Assembly (NCBI RefSeq): GCF_000455265.1
Contig: NZ_HG005141.1
Span: forward strand, 62,001-126,000
Length of the DNA stretch: 64,000 nt
DNA from: Paenibacillus antibioticophila
GTDB lineage: Bacteria; Bacillota; Bacilli; Paenibacillales; Paenibacillaceae
Direction of reading: 5' to 3'
Within the stretch, counting starts at the first letter, position 1. Every line of letters starts with the position of its first letter. The notes under the pieces were generated by a model. The model was not told the DNA's origin. It did not search any database and saw only the letters and a program-made list of their open reading frames with translations. This document shows positions 17,671-26,155 of the stretch, piece by piece. The translations under genes were made by a program, and so were the position numbers.

Positions 17671-19086
17671 CTACTTGCTCTTCTCGGCATATTCCTTCGC
17701 CCATTGGGCGGTTGCGGCAAGGCGCTCCTCCGCCCGTCCAATCGCGGCGCTTACTTGCGCCGTGGCTGTGCCGCCGTATACATTACGGGCATTCACCACG
17801 GTCTCCGGCTGCAGCACCTCATAGATGCTCTCGTCAAAGAGCGGCGAGAATTGCTTGAATTCCTCCAGCGTGAGATCCAGCAGGAACTTATTCTGCTGAA
17901 TGCAGTACAGCACCGTCTTGCCGATGACCTCATGAGCCTGGCGGAACGGAAGGCCTTTGCCGGCAAGGAAGTCGGCGATGTCGGTCGCATTGGAGAAGTC
18001 CTTGTTGACCGCCTCGCGCATCTGCCCGCTATTCACCTTCATGGTGGCAATCATCGGAGCAAACAGCTGCAGCGCGCCGCGCAGCGTCTCCACCGTATCG
18101 AACATGCCTTCCTTGTCCTCTTGCATATCCTTGTTGTATGCCAGCGGCAGCGACTTCAGCACGGTCAACAGCCCCATCAGGTTGCCGTATACGCGCCCCG
18201 TCTTCCCGCGCACCAGCTCCGGCACGTCCCGATTCTTCTTCTGCGGCATAATGCAGCTGCCTGTGCAGAAGGCATCATCCAGCTCCACAAACCGGAATTC
18301 CGTGCTGCTCCACAGCACGAGTTCCTCGCTCAGACGGGAGAGGTGCATCATCAGGATCGAAGCGTCCGCCAGGAACTCCAGGATGAAGTCGCGGTCGCTG
18401 ACGGCATCGAGACTATTTTCATATACGGCGTCAAAATGCAGCTGCTCCGCCACAAAATGGCGGTCGATCGGGAAGGTCGTGCCTGCCAGCGCCCCTGCTC
18501 CGAGCGGCAGCACATTGATCCGCTTATAGCTGTCCTGCAGACGTTCGATATCCCGCTGGAACATCGAGACATAAGCCATCAGATGATGGGCGAACAGGAT
18601 CGGCTGGGCCCGTTGCAAATGAGTATATCCGGGTACGATGGTCTCCAGATTGTCTTTGGCTTGTCCGATCAAGGATTCCTGCAAATCATGGAGCAGGCCG
18701 ACGAATTCCACCACCCGCTTGCGCAGGTACAGGTGCATATCCGTAGCCACCTGGTCGTTGCGGCTGCGTCCGGTATGCAGCTTGCCGCCAACCGAGCCTA
18801 CCTCATCAATCAGGTTCTTCTCGACATTCATGTGAATGTCTTCATCGGAAACCGAATACTCCAGCTCTCCCCGGCGGATTTTGCCGAGCACCGCATGCAG
18901 TCCTTCCTTGATCTTCTCCACATCTTCTTCCGGTAAAATCCCGCATTTGCCCAGCATGGTCACATGTGCCATACTCCCCTGCACATCCTCCTCGGCCAAG
19001 GCTTTATCAAATCCGATCGAGGCCGTATACTGCTCCACCAACCGGTTCGTCTGCTTCGTAAAACGTCCGCCCCACAACTTGCTCAC
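17671..19086 (-). CDS. argH: Argininosuccinate lyase
   Basis: 471 residues. Cleaves argininosuccinate to arginine and fumarate, the last step of arginine synthesis, in the cytoplasm. Start chosen at GTG 19086, giving the canonical MSKLWGGRF and an AAGGAG site 8 bp away; the GTG at 19095 would leave no spacing. The fumarase-superfamily signature [12 protein letters not shown] carries the flexible catalytic Ser loop near residue 280; [12 protein letters not shown] is the substrate-binding region near 110. Last gene of the cluster; separated from argG by 540 bp of repeat-rich DNA. Confidence 0.96.
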   Translation of the reverse strand: MSKLWGGRFTKQTNRLVEQYTASIGFDKALAEEDVQGSMAHVTMLGKCGILPEEDVEKIKEGLHAVLGKIRRGELEYSVSDEDIHMNVEKNLIDEVGSVGGKLHTGRSRNDQVATDMHLYLRKRVVEFVGLLHDLQESLIGQAKDNLETIVPGYTHLQRAQPILFAHHLMAYVSMFQRDIERLQDSYKRINVLPLGAGALAGTTFPIDRHFVAEQLHFDAVYENSLDAVSDRDFILEFLADASILMMHLSRLSEELVLWSSTEFRFVELDDAFCTGSCIMPQKKNRDVPELVRGKTGRVYGNLMGLLTVLKSLPLAYNKDMQEDKEGMFDTVETLRGALQLFAPMIATMKVNSGQMREAVNKDFSNATDIADFLAGKGLPFRQAHEVIGKTVLYCIQQNKFLLDLTLEEFKQFSPLFDESIYEVLQPETVVNARNVYGGTATAQVSAAIGRAEERLAATAQWAKEYAEKSK

Positions 19087-19220
19087 CTGACTCACTCCTT
19101 AGTCAATATTCTGTTGATCTACAACAAACAGCCGTCCATCCGCATAACCTAAATAGTCCTCATTTCCCATGGTATACGCCGTCCCTCTCGACTCGGGCGC
19201 TTGACCGCTCGCAAGCGCTA

Positions 19221-19264
19221 CACTATTCACACCTTACACTATTCACAAGCGCTGCACTATTCAC
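19221..19264. repeat. Three copies of CACTATTCAC
   Basis: CACTATTCAC at 19221, 19237 and 19255, with CAAGCGCT between copies. Short clustered repeats just upstream of argH; no known operator recognised. Confidence 0.5.
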
Positions 19265-19297
19265 GATCGCTACTCCAATCTCGGGTGCTAGGCCTGC

Positions 19298-19475
19298 AGT
19301 GAAAAAAGTTACCTTAAATACGCGCAACATGGTGGAAATGCGGATATAGTGAATTTTTTTCGCTTAAAGTTCGCTGGATCGGCTCTTAAACCGGTTTTCG
19401 ATTATCTAAGGTCATTTTTTTCACTAAAGTTACAATATAGGCTCGGGCGAGATTTCTAAGGTAAATAATTTCACT
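19298..19475. repeat. 178-bp four-box element, family F2, locus 1
   Basis: AGTGAA boxes start at 19298 and 19348, and inverted TTCACT boxes at 19420 and 19470: spacing 50, 72, 50. Each box is the head of a ~24-bp motif, TAGTGAAA then about six variable bases then CCTTAAAT. Two further elements with identical spacing lie at 56179 and 57415. Located between argG and argH. Confidence 0.85.
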
Positions 19476-19497
19476 AAATCAGGCCCCTATCATATAT

Positions 19498-19548
19498 TGT
19501 ATCAACTTAAAACGCCCGCCGTCGCGGCAGGCGCATCAAGTTGATACA
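19498..19548. other. Long inverted repeat between argG and argH
   Basis: TGTATCAACTT (19498-19508) and AAGTTGATACA (19538-19548) are perfect inverted arms. A GC-rich stem CGCC.GCCG / CGGC.GGCG lies inside them. No T tract, so not a clear terminator. It could stabilise or process the argG-argH transcript, or be an operator. Confidence 0.6.
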
Positions 19549-19626
19549 GCGTAACGCACGCCCTGTTCAGCAGCCTTGTCATTGGCTAAACCAGCTATGC
19601 GACTGAACAGCACTGCACAGCTACTG

Positions 19627-20871
19627 TCAATTCCTGCGGCCTTGTTCCTGCTCCACACCTGCGCTAACCTTCAAGCGCAAGGCATTCAGGCGGATAAAGC
19701 CTGTAGCATCGCCTTGGTCATAAGCCTGGGTCGGATCAGCCTCCATCGTAGCGATCTCCGGATTGTATAGGCTGACCGGGCTTTTCACGCCTGCGGCAAT
19801 AACGTTGCCCTTGTACAGCTTCAGACGTACTGTGCCGGATACATTGCGCTGGCTTTCGGTTACCAGTGCTTGCAGCGCAAGGCGCTCCGGAGCAAACCAG
19901 AAGCCATTGTACACCAGGTTGCTGTAACGGCTGATCAGGCTGTCACGCAGACTCATGACCTCGCGGTCCATGGTCAGAGATTCCATTTTCCGGTGAGCGG
20001 TGAACAGAATCGTGCCCCCCGGCGTCTCATATACGCCCCGGCTCTTCATGCCGACAAAGCGGTTTTCCACCATATCTACACGTCCGATGCCATGCTTGCC
20101 GCCCAGCTCATTCAGCTTCTCCATCACACCCAGCGGATCCAGCGATTCACCGTTCAATGCGACGCAGTTGCCTTGTTCAAATTCAAGCTCGATCACCTCC
20201 GGCTGGTCCGGCGCATCCTCAGGCGATACGCTGAGCAGGTACATCTCTTTGTTCTCCGGTGCCGAGGCGTCAAACCACGGATCCTCCAGCATGCCGCTCT
20301 CATAGCTGATATGCAGCAGGTTGCGGTCCATCGAATAAGGCTTCGCTGCCGATGCTGTAACCGGAATGCCATTCGCTTCGGCGTAGGCGATCATCTCAGC
20401 ACGTCCCGGGAAACGGTCACGGAACTCGCTAAGCCGCCATGGCGCAATCACTTCGATATCCGGCGCAATCGCTGCAGCGTTCAGCTCAAAGCGAACCTGA
20501 TCATTGCCTTTGCCTGTCGCACCGTGGGCAATTGCTGTTGCCCCTTCCGCGCGTGCGATTTCTACCATCCGCTTGGCGATCAACGGACGGGCAATACTCG
20601 TACCGAGCAAATATTGTCCTTCATACAAAGCCCCGGATTGGAACATCGGGTAAATAAAATCCTTGGCGAACTCCTCGCGCAGATCATCGATATAGACCTT
20701 CGATGCCCCCGTTGCAAGCGCCTTTTCCTCGAGGCCGTCCAGTTCCTCCTTCTGCCCGATATCCGCCGTAAAGGCGATAATCTCGGCATCATACGTCTCC
20801 TTGAGCCATTTCAGAATGACCGAAGTATCCAGACCGCCGGAATAGGCCAGTACAATTTTTTCTTTTGCCAT
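19627..20871 (-). CDS. argG: Argininosuccinate synthase
   Basis: 414 residues, ATG with AGGAGG. Joins citrulline and aspartate using ATP. The P-loop-like [10 protein letters not shown] near residues 9-18 is the ATP pyrophosphatase signature; [13 protein letters not shown] near 115-127 is the second family signature. Length is usual for the family. Follows argF after 92 bp. Confidence 0.97.
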   Translation of the reverse strand: MAKEKIVLAYSGGLDTSVILKWLKETYDAEIIAFTADIGQKEELDGLEEKALATGASKVYIDDLREEFAKDFIYPMFQSGALYEGQYLLGTSIARPLIAKRMVEIARAEGATAIAHGATGKGNDQVRFELNAAAIAPDIEVIAPWRLSEFRDRFPGRAEMIAYAEANGIPVTASAAKPYSMDRNLLHISYESGMLEDPWFDASAPENKEMYLLSVSPEDAPDQPEVIELEFEQGNCVALNGESLDPLGVMEKLNELGGKHGIGRVDMVENRFVGMKSRGVYETPGGTILFTAHRKMESLTMDREVMSLRDSLISRYSNLVYNGFWFAPERLALQALVTESQRNVSGTVRLKLYKGNVIAAGVKSPVSLYNPEIATMEADPTQAYDQGDATGFIRLNALRLKVSAGVEQEQGRRN

Positions 20872-20963
20872 AACGATATATTCCTCCTGTAAAAAGATTA
20901 CCTGCTACAAGCACCGTCTTCTTGTCCCTTCAGGACATGAATGCCAGGGTGTCATGCATCATG

Positions 20964-21923
20964 CTAGGACATCAATGCAACCATCAGCGCCTTTTGCGCA
21001 TGCAGCCGGTTCTCGGCCTGGTCAAAAATAATCGAATGCGGCCCGTCAATGACGCCTTCGCTGACTTCCTCACCGCGGTGGGCCGGAAGACAATGCATGA
21101 ACACATAATCCGGCTTGGCATGCGAAGCCAGTTCTTCATCCACCTGATACGAGGCAAATGCCAATTCCCGCGCCTTCTGCTCCTCTTCAAAGCCCATGCT
21201 GGCCCAAACGTCGGAGTAGATCGCATCCGCATGCTGGACTGCGGCCATCGGATCGCGCACGACTTCGATTACCGCGCCCGTCTCCCTGGCAATTGCCTGA
21301 GCTGCAGCAACAACCTGAGCATCCGGCTCATAGCCCTCCGGACTGGCAATACTGACATGCACGCCGAGCTTGGCTCCTCCGATCATAAGGGAATGCGCCA
21401 TATTGTTGCCGTCTCCCACATAAGCCAGCTTCAGACCGGCCAGTTTGCCTTTATGCTCCAGAAGGGTCTGATAGTCTGCCAGTACCTGGCACGGATGCGC
21501 CAGATCGCTCAAGCCGTTAATCACGGGGATGCTCGCATAGCGGGCCAAATCCACCACCTTGTCATGCCCGAACGTCCGGATCATAATTCCGTCCAGGTAG
21601 CGCGACATCACGCCAGCCGTATCGGCAATCGTCTCGCCGCGGCCGAGCTGGATATCATTCTTGCTCAGAAAGAGCGCATGGCCGCCAAGCTGGAACATGC
21701 CGACCTCGAAGGACACCCGGGTACGGGTCGAGGATTTTTCAAATATTAATCCGATCGTCTTGCCCTTTAGCGGCTGATAGACTTCCCCGGCTTTGTGCTT
21801 GGCCTTGATATCGATAGCCAAATCCAGCAAATAACGAATTTCTTCTGACGTATAATCATCCAGCTCCAGCAGATCGCGTCCGCTCAAGCTGTTCTTCAAT
21901 GGTTTATTTTCGGTCAGGCTCAT
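20964..21923 (-). CDS. argF: Ornithine carbamoyltransferase
   Basis: 319 residues. Makes citrulline from ornithine and carbamoyl phosphate. The carbamoyl-phosphate motif SSTRTR (~60-65), HPCQ (~140) and the ornithine motif HCLPA (~270) are intact. ATG with GGAGG; its start overlaps the argD stop by 4 bp (ATGA), so the two are coupled. Anabolic role is inferred from the cluster. Confidence 0.96.
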   Translation of the reverse strand: MSLTENKPLKNSLSGRDLLELDDYTSEEIRYLLDLAIDIKAKHKAGEVYQPLKGKTIGLIFEKSSTRTRVSFEVGMFQLGGHALFLSKNDIQLGRGETIADTAGVMSRYLDGIMIRTFGHDKVVDLARYASIPVINGLSDLAHPCQVLADYQTLLEHKGKLAGLKLAYVGDGNNMAHSLMIGGAKLGVHVSIASPEGYEPDAQVVAAAQAIARETGAVIEVVRDPMAAVQHADAIYSDVWASMGFEEEQKARELAFASYQVDEELASHAKPDYVFMHCLPAHRGEEVSEGVIDGPHSIIFDQAENRLHAQKALMVALMS

Positions 21924-23227
21924 TGGTTCTCCTCCTTTTCCGCCGATGATGCGGCAGTATGGGTGTTAATCAGCGCGGCAAGGGTATCCACCGCCTGATC
22001 GATCTCTTCCTTGGATACCTTCAGGTTCGGCAGCAAGCGAATCACATTCGGACCGGCGGTAACGAACAACAGCTTGTTCTTCTGCCCCGCCGTCACCAGT
22101 TCAACCACCGGCGCCGCGCATTCGATGCCGATCAGCAGGCCGAGCCCGCGGATTTCCTTCACGAACGGTTGATCCGCAAACGCCTCGCGCAGCCGCTGCT
22201 GCAAATACTCTCCCATTTCCTTGACCCGTTCCGGAATTTGCTCCTCCAGCATCGTCTCGATCGTTGCCACAATGGCTGCCGCCGAGACCGGGTTGCCGCC
22301 AAAGGTAGAGGCATGCGTTCCGGCCGTGAAGGCTTCGCGGAGATAGCCCTTGGCAAGCAGGGCTCCGGCGGGAAGACCGCTGGCGATTCCCTTGGCCGAG
22401 GTGAAGATGTCGGGCTCAATGCCGTATTGCTGATGCGCAAACCAGCTGCCAGTCCGGCCCATGCCGGTCTGTACTTCATCAATGATCAGCAGCAGGCCTT
22501 CCTGCTTGCACAGGGCCGCAACTTGCTGGACAAATTCCTTGTCCACCGGATATACGCCGCCTTCGGCCAGCACCATTTCCAGCATGACGGCAGCGCTATG
22601 CGGACCGATGGCCGCTTTGAGCGCCTCCAGATCATGCAGGGGCACAGTAACGAATCCGGCAGGAAGCGGGAGAAAGCCGTCCTTGACCTTCTGTTGTCCG
22701 GTTGCCGTCAGGGTCGCCAAAGTACGTCCATGGAACGACTGCTCAAAGGTAATCACTTCATAACGCTCTTCACCTTTGACCTTCTGGTGATAACGGCGAG
22801 CCAGCTTGATCGCCGCCTCATTGGCTTCAGCACCGCTGTTGCAAAAGAACACCGCGTCCGCGCCGGTCACTTGGGTCAGCAGACGAGCGGCCTGCTCCTG
22901 CTGAGGAATGCCGAACAGATTGGATACATGCCAGAGGGTATCGAGCTGTGCCTTTACTTTTTCTTTGACTTTTTCAGGAGCATGCCCCAGGTTGGTTACG
23001 GCCAGACCGCTCATAAAATCCAGATACCTGTTGCCTTGGTCATCCCATAGCCAGCTTCCATGTCCTCTTACCAGATTCACCGGATAGCGGGCATAGGTCT
23101 GCAGCAGGGCGCTGCCTCCTGCCTCCGCCGCATAGGCCGCCTGATCCTTTACCTTGCCTGCCGGCGCTGTCCCGTTTGCAATGGAGTCCGTGCTTGCTGT
23201 GCTGTCCTGTAATCTGCTATGTGCCAA
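21920..23227 (-). CDS. argD: Acetylornithine aminotransferase
   Basis: 435 residues from TTG 23227; the AAGGAG site lies 9 bp upstream of this TTG but directly abuts the in-frame ATG at 23236, so TTG is the better start. PLP-dependent class III aminotransferase: FCNSGAEANEAAIKLAR, DEVQTGMGRTG and the PLP-Lys in FTSAKGIASGLPAGA. The family's usual start corresponds to QTYARYPVNLVRG, so ~40 extra N-terminal residues of low complexity precede it. A ~200-bp hairpin element ends its mirror arm only ~25 bp upstream of the start. Confidence 0.95.
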   Translation of the reverse strand: MAHSRLQDSTASTDSIANGTAPAGKVKDQAAYAAEAGGSALLQTYARYPVNLVRGHGSWLWDDQGNRYLDFMSGLAVTNLGHAPEKVKEKVKAQLDTLWHVSNLFGIPQQEQAARLLTQVTGADAVFFCNSGAEANEAAIKLARRYHQKVKGEERYEVITFEQSFHGRTLATLTATGQQKVKDGFLPLPAGFVTVPLHDLEALKAAIGPHSAAVMLEMVLAEGGVYPVDKEFVQQVAALCKQEGLLLIIDEVQTGMGRTGSWFAHQQYGIEPDIFTSAKGIASGLPAGALLAKGYLREAFTAGTHASTFGGNPVSAAAIVATIETMLEEQIPERVKEMGEYLQQRLREAFADQPFVKEIRGLGLLIGIECAAPVVELVTAGQKNKLLFVTAGPNVIRLLPNLKVSKEEIDQAVDTLAALINTHTAASSAEKEENQ

Positions 23228-23251
23228 CCTGCTCATCTCCTTTTTTAGGGG

Positions 23252-23450
23252 TATATAAGTTGAACTACTGAATTTTACGTTTTGGGGGCAACGTGTGAAG
23301 TGTTCTTACGATCGCTGTTGTTCGCGGATTTCTCTAATTGAACTAAGATATTATACGGTAGAAATCCACTCACAAAGGCGAACGCTTTCGCTTCTTCAGC
23401 ACACTTCACACTTATGCCCTTTTACGTAGCTTTATAGTTCAACCTATATA
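23252..23450. mobile_element. Hairpin repeat element, copy A (short form), between argB and argD
   Basis: 199 bp bounded by TATATAAGTTGAACTA and TAGTTCAACCTATATA. The inner arms also pair: GGCAACGTGTGAAGTGT with ACACTTCACAC..TATGCC, and GGATTTCT with AGAAATCC, so a transcript could fold into one long stem. No ORF. Four more copies in this window at 24386, 30988, 35004 and 50087. Confidence 0.88.
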
Positions 23451-23484
23451 GTTCAAAAAATTATCTTTTGAAAGCTACTTCACT

Positions 23485-24327
23485 TTACATCCGGACAATA
23501 CGGGTTCCTACAGAATCCCCGTTCAGCACCTTGCCGAGAATGCCAGGTACGCTGCCGTCCACAATAATCACTTCATTTACCTTGCCGCTGATGCAAGCGA
23601 TCGCCGCGCGCACCTTCGGAATCATCCCGCCGTAGATTTCTCCGGTCTGAATCATATCCTCGATTTCCTGTACGGTGACGGAAGGAAGCACTCTCTTCTC
23701 GCCATGGACCATCTTCATGATGCCCGGCACGTCCGTTACTACGATCATTTGCCGCACGCCCAGCATGGAAGCCACGGCTCCAGCGGCTGTATCTGCATTA
23801 ATATTGTAACGCTGTCCTTCCTTGCTGACACCTACCGGTGCAATAACCGGTAAAAAGCCCAGCCTCACAATGCCCTCGATCAGCTCCTGATTCACACCGG
23901 TGACTTCGCCGACCAGACCCACCTCAGCCGCATTGGCAACCGGCTTAGCCTGAATCAGAAGTCCATCGGCCCCGGACAAGCCCACGGCCTTGCCCCCTGC
24001 CCCGGTGATCCGGCGCACAATCGATTTATTGATGCTGCCAGCCAGGACCATTTCCACAACATCCAGCACTTCCTCTGACGTATAGCGAAGGCCGTTCACA
24101 AAATGTGTCTCAATGCCCAGCTTGCCTAATGTCTCCGAGATTGCCGGTCCGCCGCCGTGCACGATTACCGGCTGAGAGCCGCTCTCCTGAAGGTCCGCCA
24201 AATCCTTGAAAAAAGACTCCGGCAGCTCCTGAAGCGTGCTTCCTCCGCATTTCATTACAAATGTACGCCCTGCCGACAGGCTCAGGCCGGCAGCCGATAA
24301 TTGGCCGCCCTCCAGTACGATTCTCAT
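23485..24327 (-). CDS. argB: Acetylglutamate kinase
   Basis: 280 residues, ATG with GAGAGGAG 10 bp upstream. Phosphorylates N-acetylglutamate, the second step. Amino-acid kinase fold: MKCGGSTL (~25-32), VIVHGGGPAISETL (~54-67), NINADTAAGAVASML (~173-187). About 20 residues longer at the N-terminus than the minimal family form. Lies between argJ and argD, but isolated from each by a hairpin repeat element. Confidence 0.95.
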   Translation of the reverse strand: MRIVLEGGQLSAAGLSLSAGRTFVMKCGGSTLQELPESFFKDLADLQESGSQPVIVHGGGPAISETLGKLGIETHFVNGLRYTSEEVLDVVEMVLAGSINKSIVRRITGAGGKAVGLSGADGLLIQAKPVANAAEVGLVGEVTGVNQELIEGIVRLGFLPVIAPVGVSKEGQRYNINADTAAGAVASMLGVRQMIVVTDVPGIMKMVHGEKRVLPSVTVQEIEDMIQTGEIYGGMIPKVRAAIACISGKVNEVIIVDGSVPGILGKVLNGDSVGTRIVRM

Positions 24328-24385
24328 TGATTTGACGCTCCTCTCTTTGGAAGTCGGGGTGATAAGCTGCCCTAATACCTATACC

Positions 24386-24619
24386 TATATCGTTGAACTA
24401 AAGATTGTACACTGGAGGCAACGTGTGAAGTGTGCTTACGATCGCTGTTGTTCGCGGATTTCTCTAATTGAACGAAGTTATTATAAGGTAGAAATCCACT
24501 CACAAAGGCGAACGCTTACGAGCATATGCTCCCGAAGTAGCTTCCTTTCAGAAAGCTTTTACTTCAGCACACTTCACACTTATGCCCTTTCTGTGTATTT
24601 TTCTAGTTCAACTTATATA
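24386..24619. mobile_element. Hairpin repeat element, copy B (long form), between argJ and argB
   Basis: 234 bp. The left end is degenerate (TATATCGTTGAACTA) and the right end is TAGTTCAACTTATATA. Contains the same core as copy A plus an extra ~35 bp with the palindrome GAGCATATGCTC and a CTTTC..GAAAG hairpin, shared only with the copy at 30988. Confidence 0.85.
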
Positions 24620-24640
24620 GATGAAGTAGGGAGCGATTTG

Positions 24641-24818
24641 TACGATTTTCCGCACAAATCATTCTCCGAACCCATTCGAATTGTGCATGTTGTACGAAAA
24701 ACCATATAAAAAGCAAGCCCCAGCACCCGTCAATCGAATAGTTATACGGTTTTTCATATAAAATACCCGTCATTGCCTTGAAATGCCCGTTTTTTGTACG
24801 AAACATCGTATAAAACTG
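24641..24818. repeat. 52-bp tandem array, family F4 (four units)
   Basis: TACG heads start at 24641, 24693, 24745 and 24797, exactly 52 bp apart. Consensus about TTGTACGANNNNTCNTATAAAA followed by ~30 diverged bases; units 2-4 share TATAAAA. It fills the gap between hairpin copy B and the argJ stop. Confidence 0.75.
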
Positions 24819-24883
24819 GCTCGTCGTCCCTGAGCACGCACCAACAAATATTATCAGGGGCATACTGCATTAGAATGACCCAT

Positions 24884-26122
24884 TTAAGTGCGGTATGCCG
24901 CATTAATTCGTACGTAGTCATAAGTAAGATCGCAGCCCCACGCAGTGGCTGTGCCGCTGCCGTGATGCAGGTCGACATGGATGTGAACCGTGTCGCCCTG
25001 CAGATAGACGAGGGCTTCGTCCTCGTCGAACGGCACCGGGCGTGAACCCTCCAGCACGACGATATCGCCTAGGCGGATATCGACCGTATCCGGGTTCACG
25101 GGCTCGCCCGCGCGGCCCACCGCCGCGATGATCCGGCCCCAGTTGGCGTCGGCCCCGAACATGGCCGACTTGACCAGGCTGGAGCCGATCACGGTCTTCG
25201 CGATAGCGCGGGCCGAGAGGTCGGTGACGGCGCCCTGCACCGTCACCTCCACCAGGCGCGTGGCGCCTTCACCGTCGCGGGCGATCGCCTGCGCGAGGTG
25301 CTGGCACACGTGCCGGAAGGCGGCAGCGAAGGCCGCCCAATCGGGATGGCCGGGCTGAAGCGGGCGGTTGCCCGCCAGGCCGCTGGCCATCGCGACGAGC
25401 ATATCGTTGGTGCTCGTATCTCCATCGACCGTGATCATGTTGAAGGTCACGTCGGTCACTTCACCGAGCAGTTGGCGCAGCGCCTGCGGCTCGACCTCGG
25501 CATCCGTCGTCATAAAGGCGAGCATCGTCGCCATATTCGGATGGATCATCCCCGAGCCCTTCGCAGCGCCGGCAATCGCCACCTCACGCCCATCCACCGT
25601 GAGGGAGACGCAGATCTCCTTCTTCACGAGATCTGTCGTGAGGATCGCCTGGCTGAACTGCTCCGCACCGTTGCCGTCAGCGGAGATTGCCGCCGGCAGG
25701 GCGGCAATTCCGCTGTGCACGCGGTCCATCGGCAAAAGCTCGCCGATGACGCCGGTAGAAGCAACGGCCACGTCCTGCTCCGCCAGGCCGAACGCGGCCG
25801 CAGTGGCTGCGCGCATGGCGTAGGCATCGACCTCGCCCTGCTGGCCGGTGCAGGCGTTGGCGTTGCCGCTGTTCACGACCACGGCCCGCAGCCGCCCGTC
25901 TGACGCGATACTCTCTCGCGTCACTTTCAGCGGGGCAGCCTGGAACACATTGGTCGTGTACACGCCCGCCGCCACCGCCGGCACTTCGCACAGAATGACG
26001 CCCAGGTCATTCCGGCCTGATTTTTTCAGACCGCAGTGCAGTCCGCCTGCCCGAAATCCTTTGGGGACGGTAATCCCTCCCTCTTGCAATATATGAAATA
26101 CAGCAGCTTCACCAACTCCCAT
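24884..26122 (-). CDS. argJ: Bifunctional glutamate N-acetyltransferase/ornithine acetyltransferase
   Basis: 412 residues. Transfers the acetyl group from N-acetylornithine back to glutamate (and can use acetyl-CoA), closing the acetyl cycle; no argA or argE is seen here, in line with this. The self-cleavage site is GMIHPNMATMLAFMTTDA near residues 188-205, with Thr of ATML as nucleophile. The coding DNA is markedly GC-rich compared with neighbours. Follows argC after 33 bp. Confidence 0.95.
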   Translation of the reverse strand: MGVGEAAVFHILQEGGITVPKGFRAGGLHCGLKKSGRNDLGVILCEVPAVAAGVYTTNVFQAAPLKVTRESIASDGRLRAVVVNSGNANACTGQQGEVDAYAMRAATAAAFGLAEQDVAVASTGVIGELLPMDRVHSGIAALPAAISADGNGAEQFSQAILTTDLVKKEICVSLTVDGREVAIAGAAKGSGMIHPNMATMLAFMTTDAEVEPQALRQLLGEVTDVTFNMITVDGDTSTNDMLVAMASGLAGNRPLQPGHPDWAAFAAAFRHVCQHLAQAIARDGEGATRLVEVTVQGAVTDLSARAIAKTVIGSSLVKSAMFGADANWGRIIAAVGRAGEPVNPDTVDIRLGDIVVLEGSRPVPFDEDEALVYLQGDTVHIHVDLHHGSGTATAWGCDLTYDYVRINAAYRT

Positions 26123-26155
26123 GACTAGCCGTGCCCCCTTCGCAAATTCGTTCCT

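Noticed and set aside
17593-18936. 447-codon plus-strand ORF
   Set aside because: Antisense to argH, which has complete family motifs; typical high-GC shadow frame.
23252-23450. Intrinsic terminators at the hairpin elements
   Set aside because: The stems are long and nested with no T tract at either end, and the same unit occurs five times at varied positions relative to genes.
24236-24709. 157-codon plus-strand ORF
   Set aside because: Covers hairpin copy B and part of argB antisense; a chance frame through a repeat.
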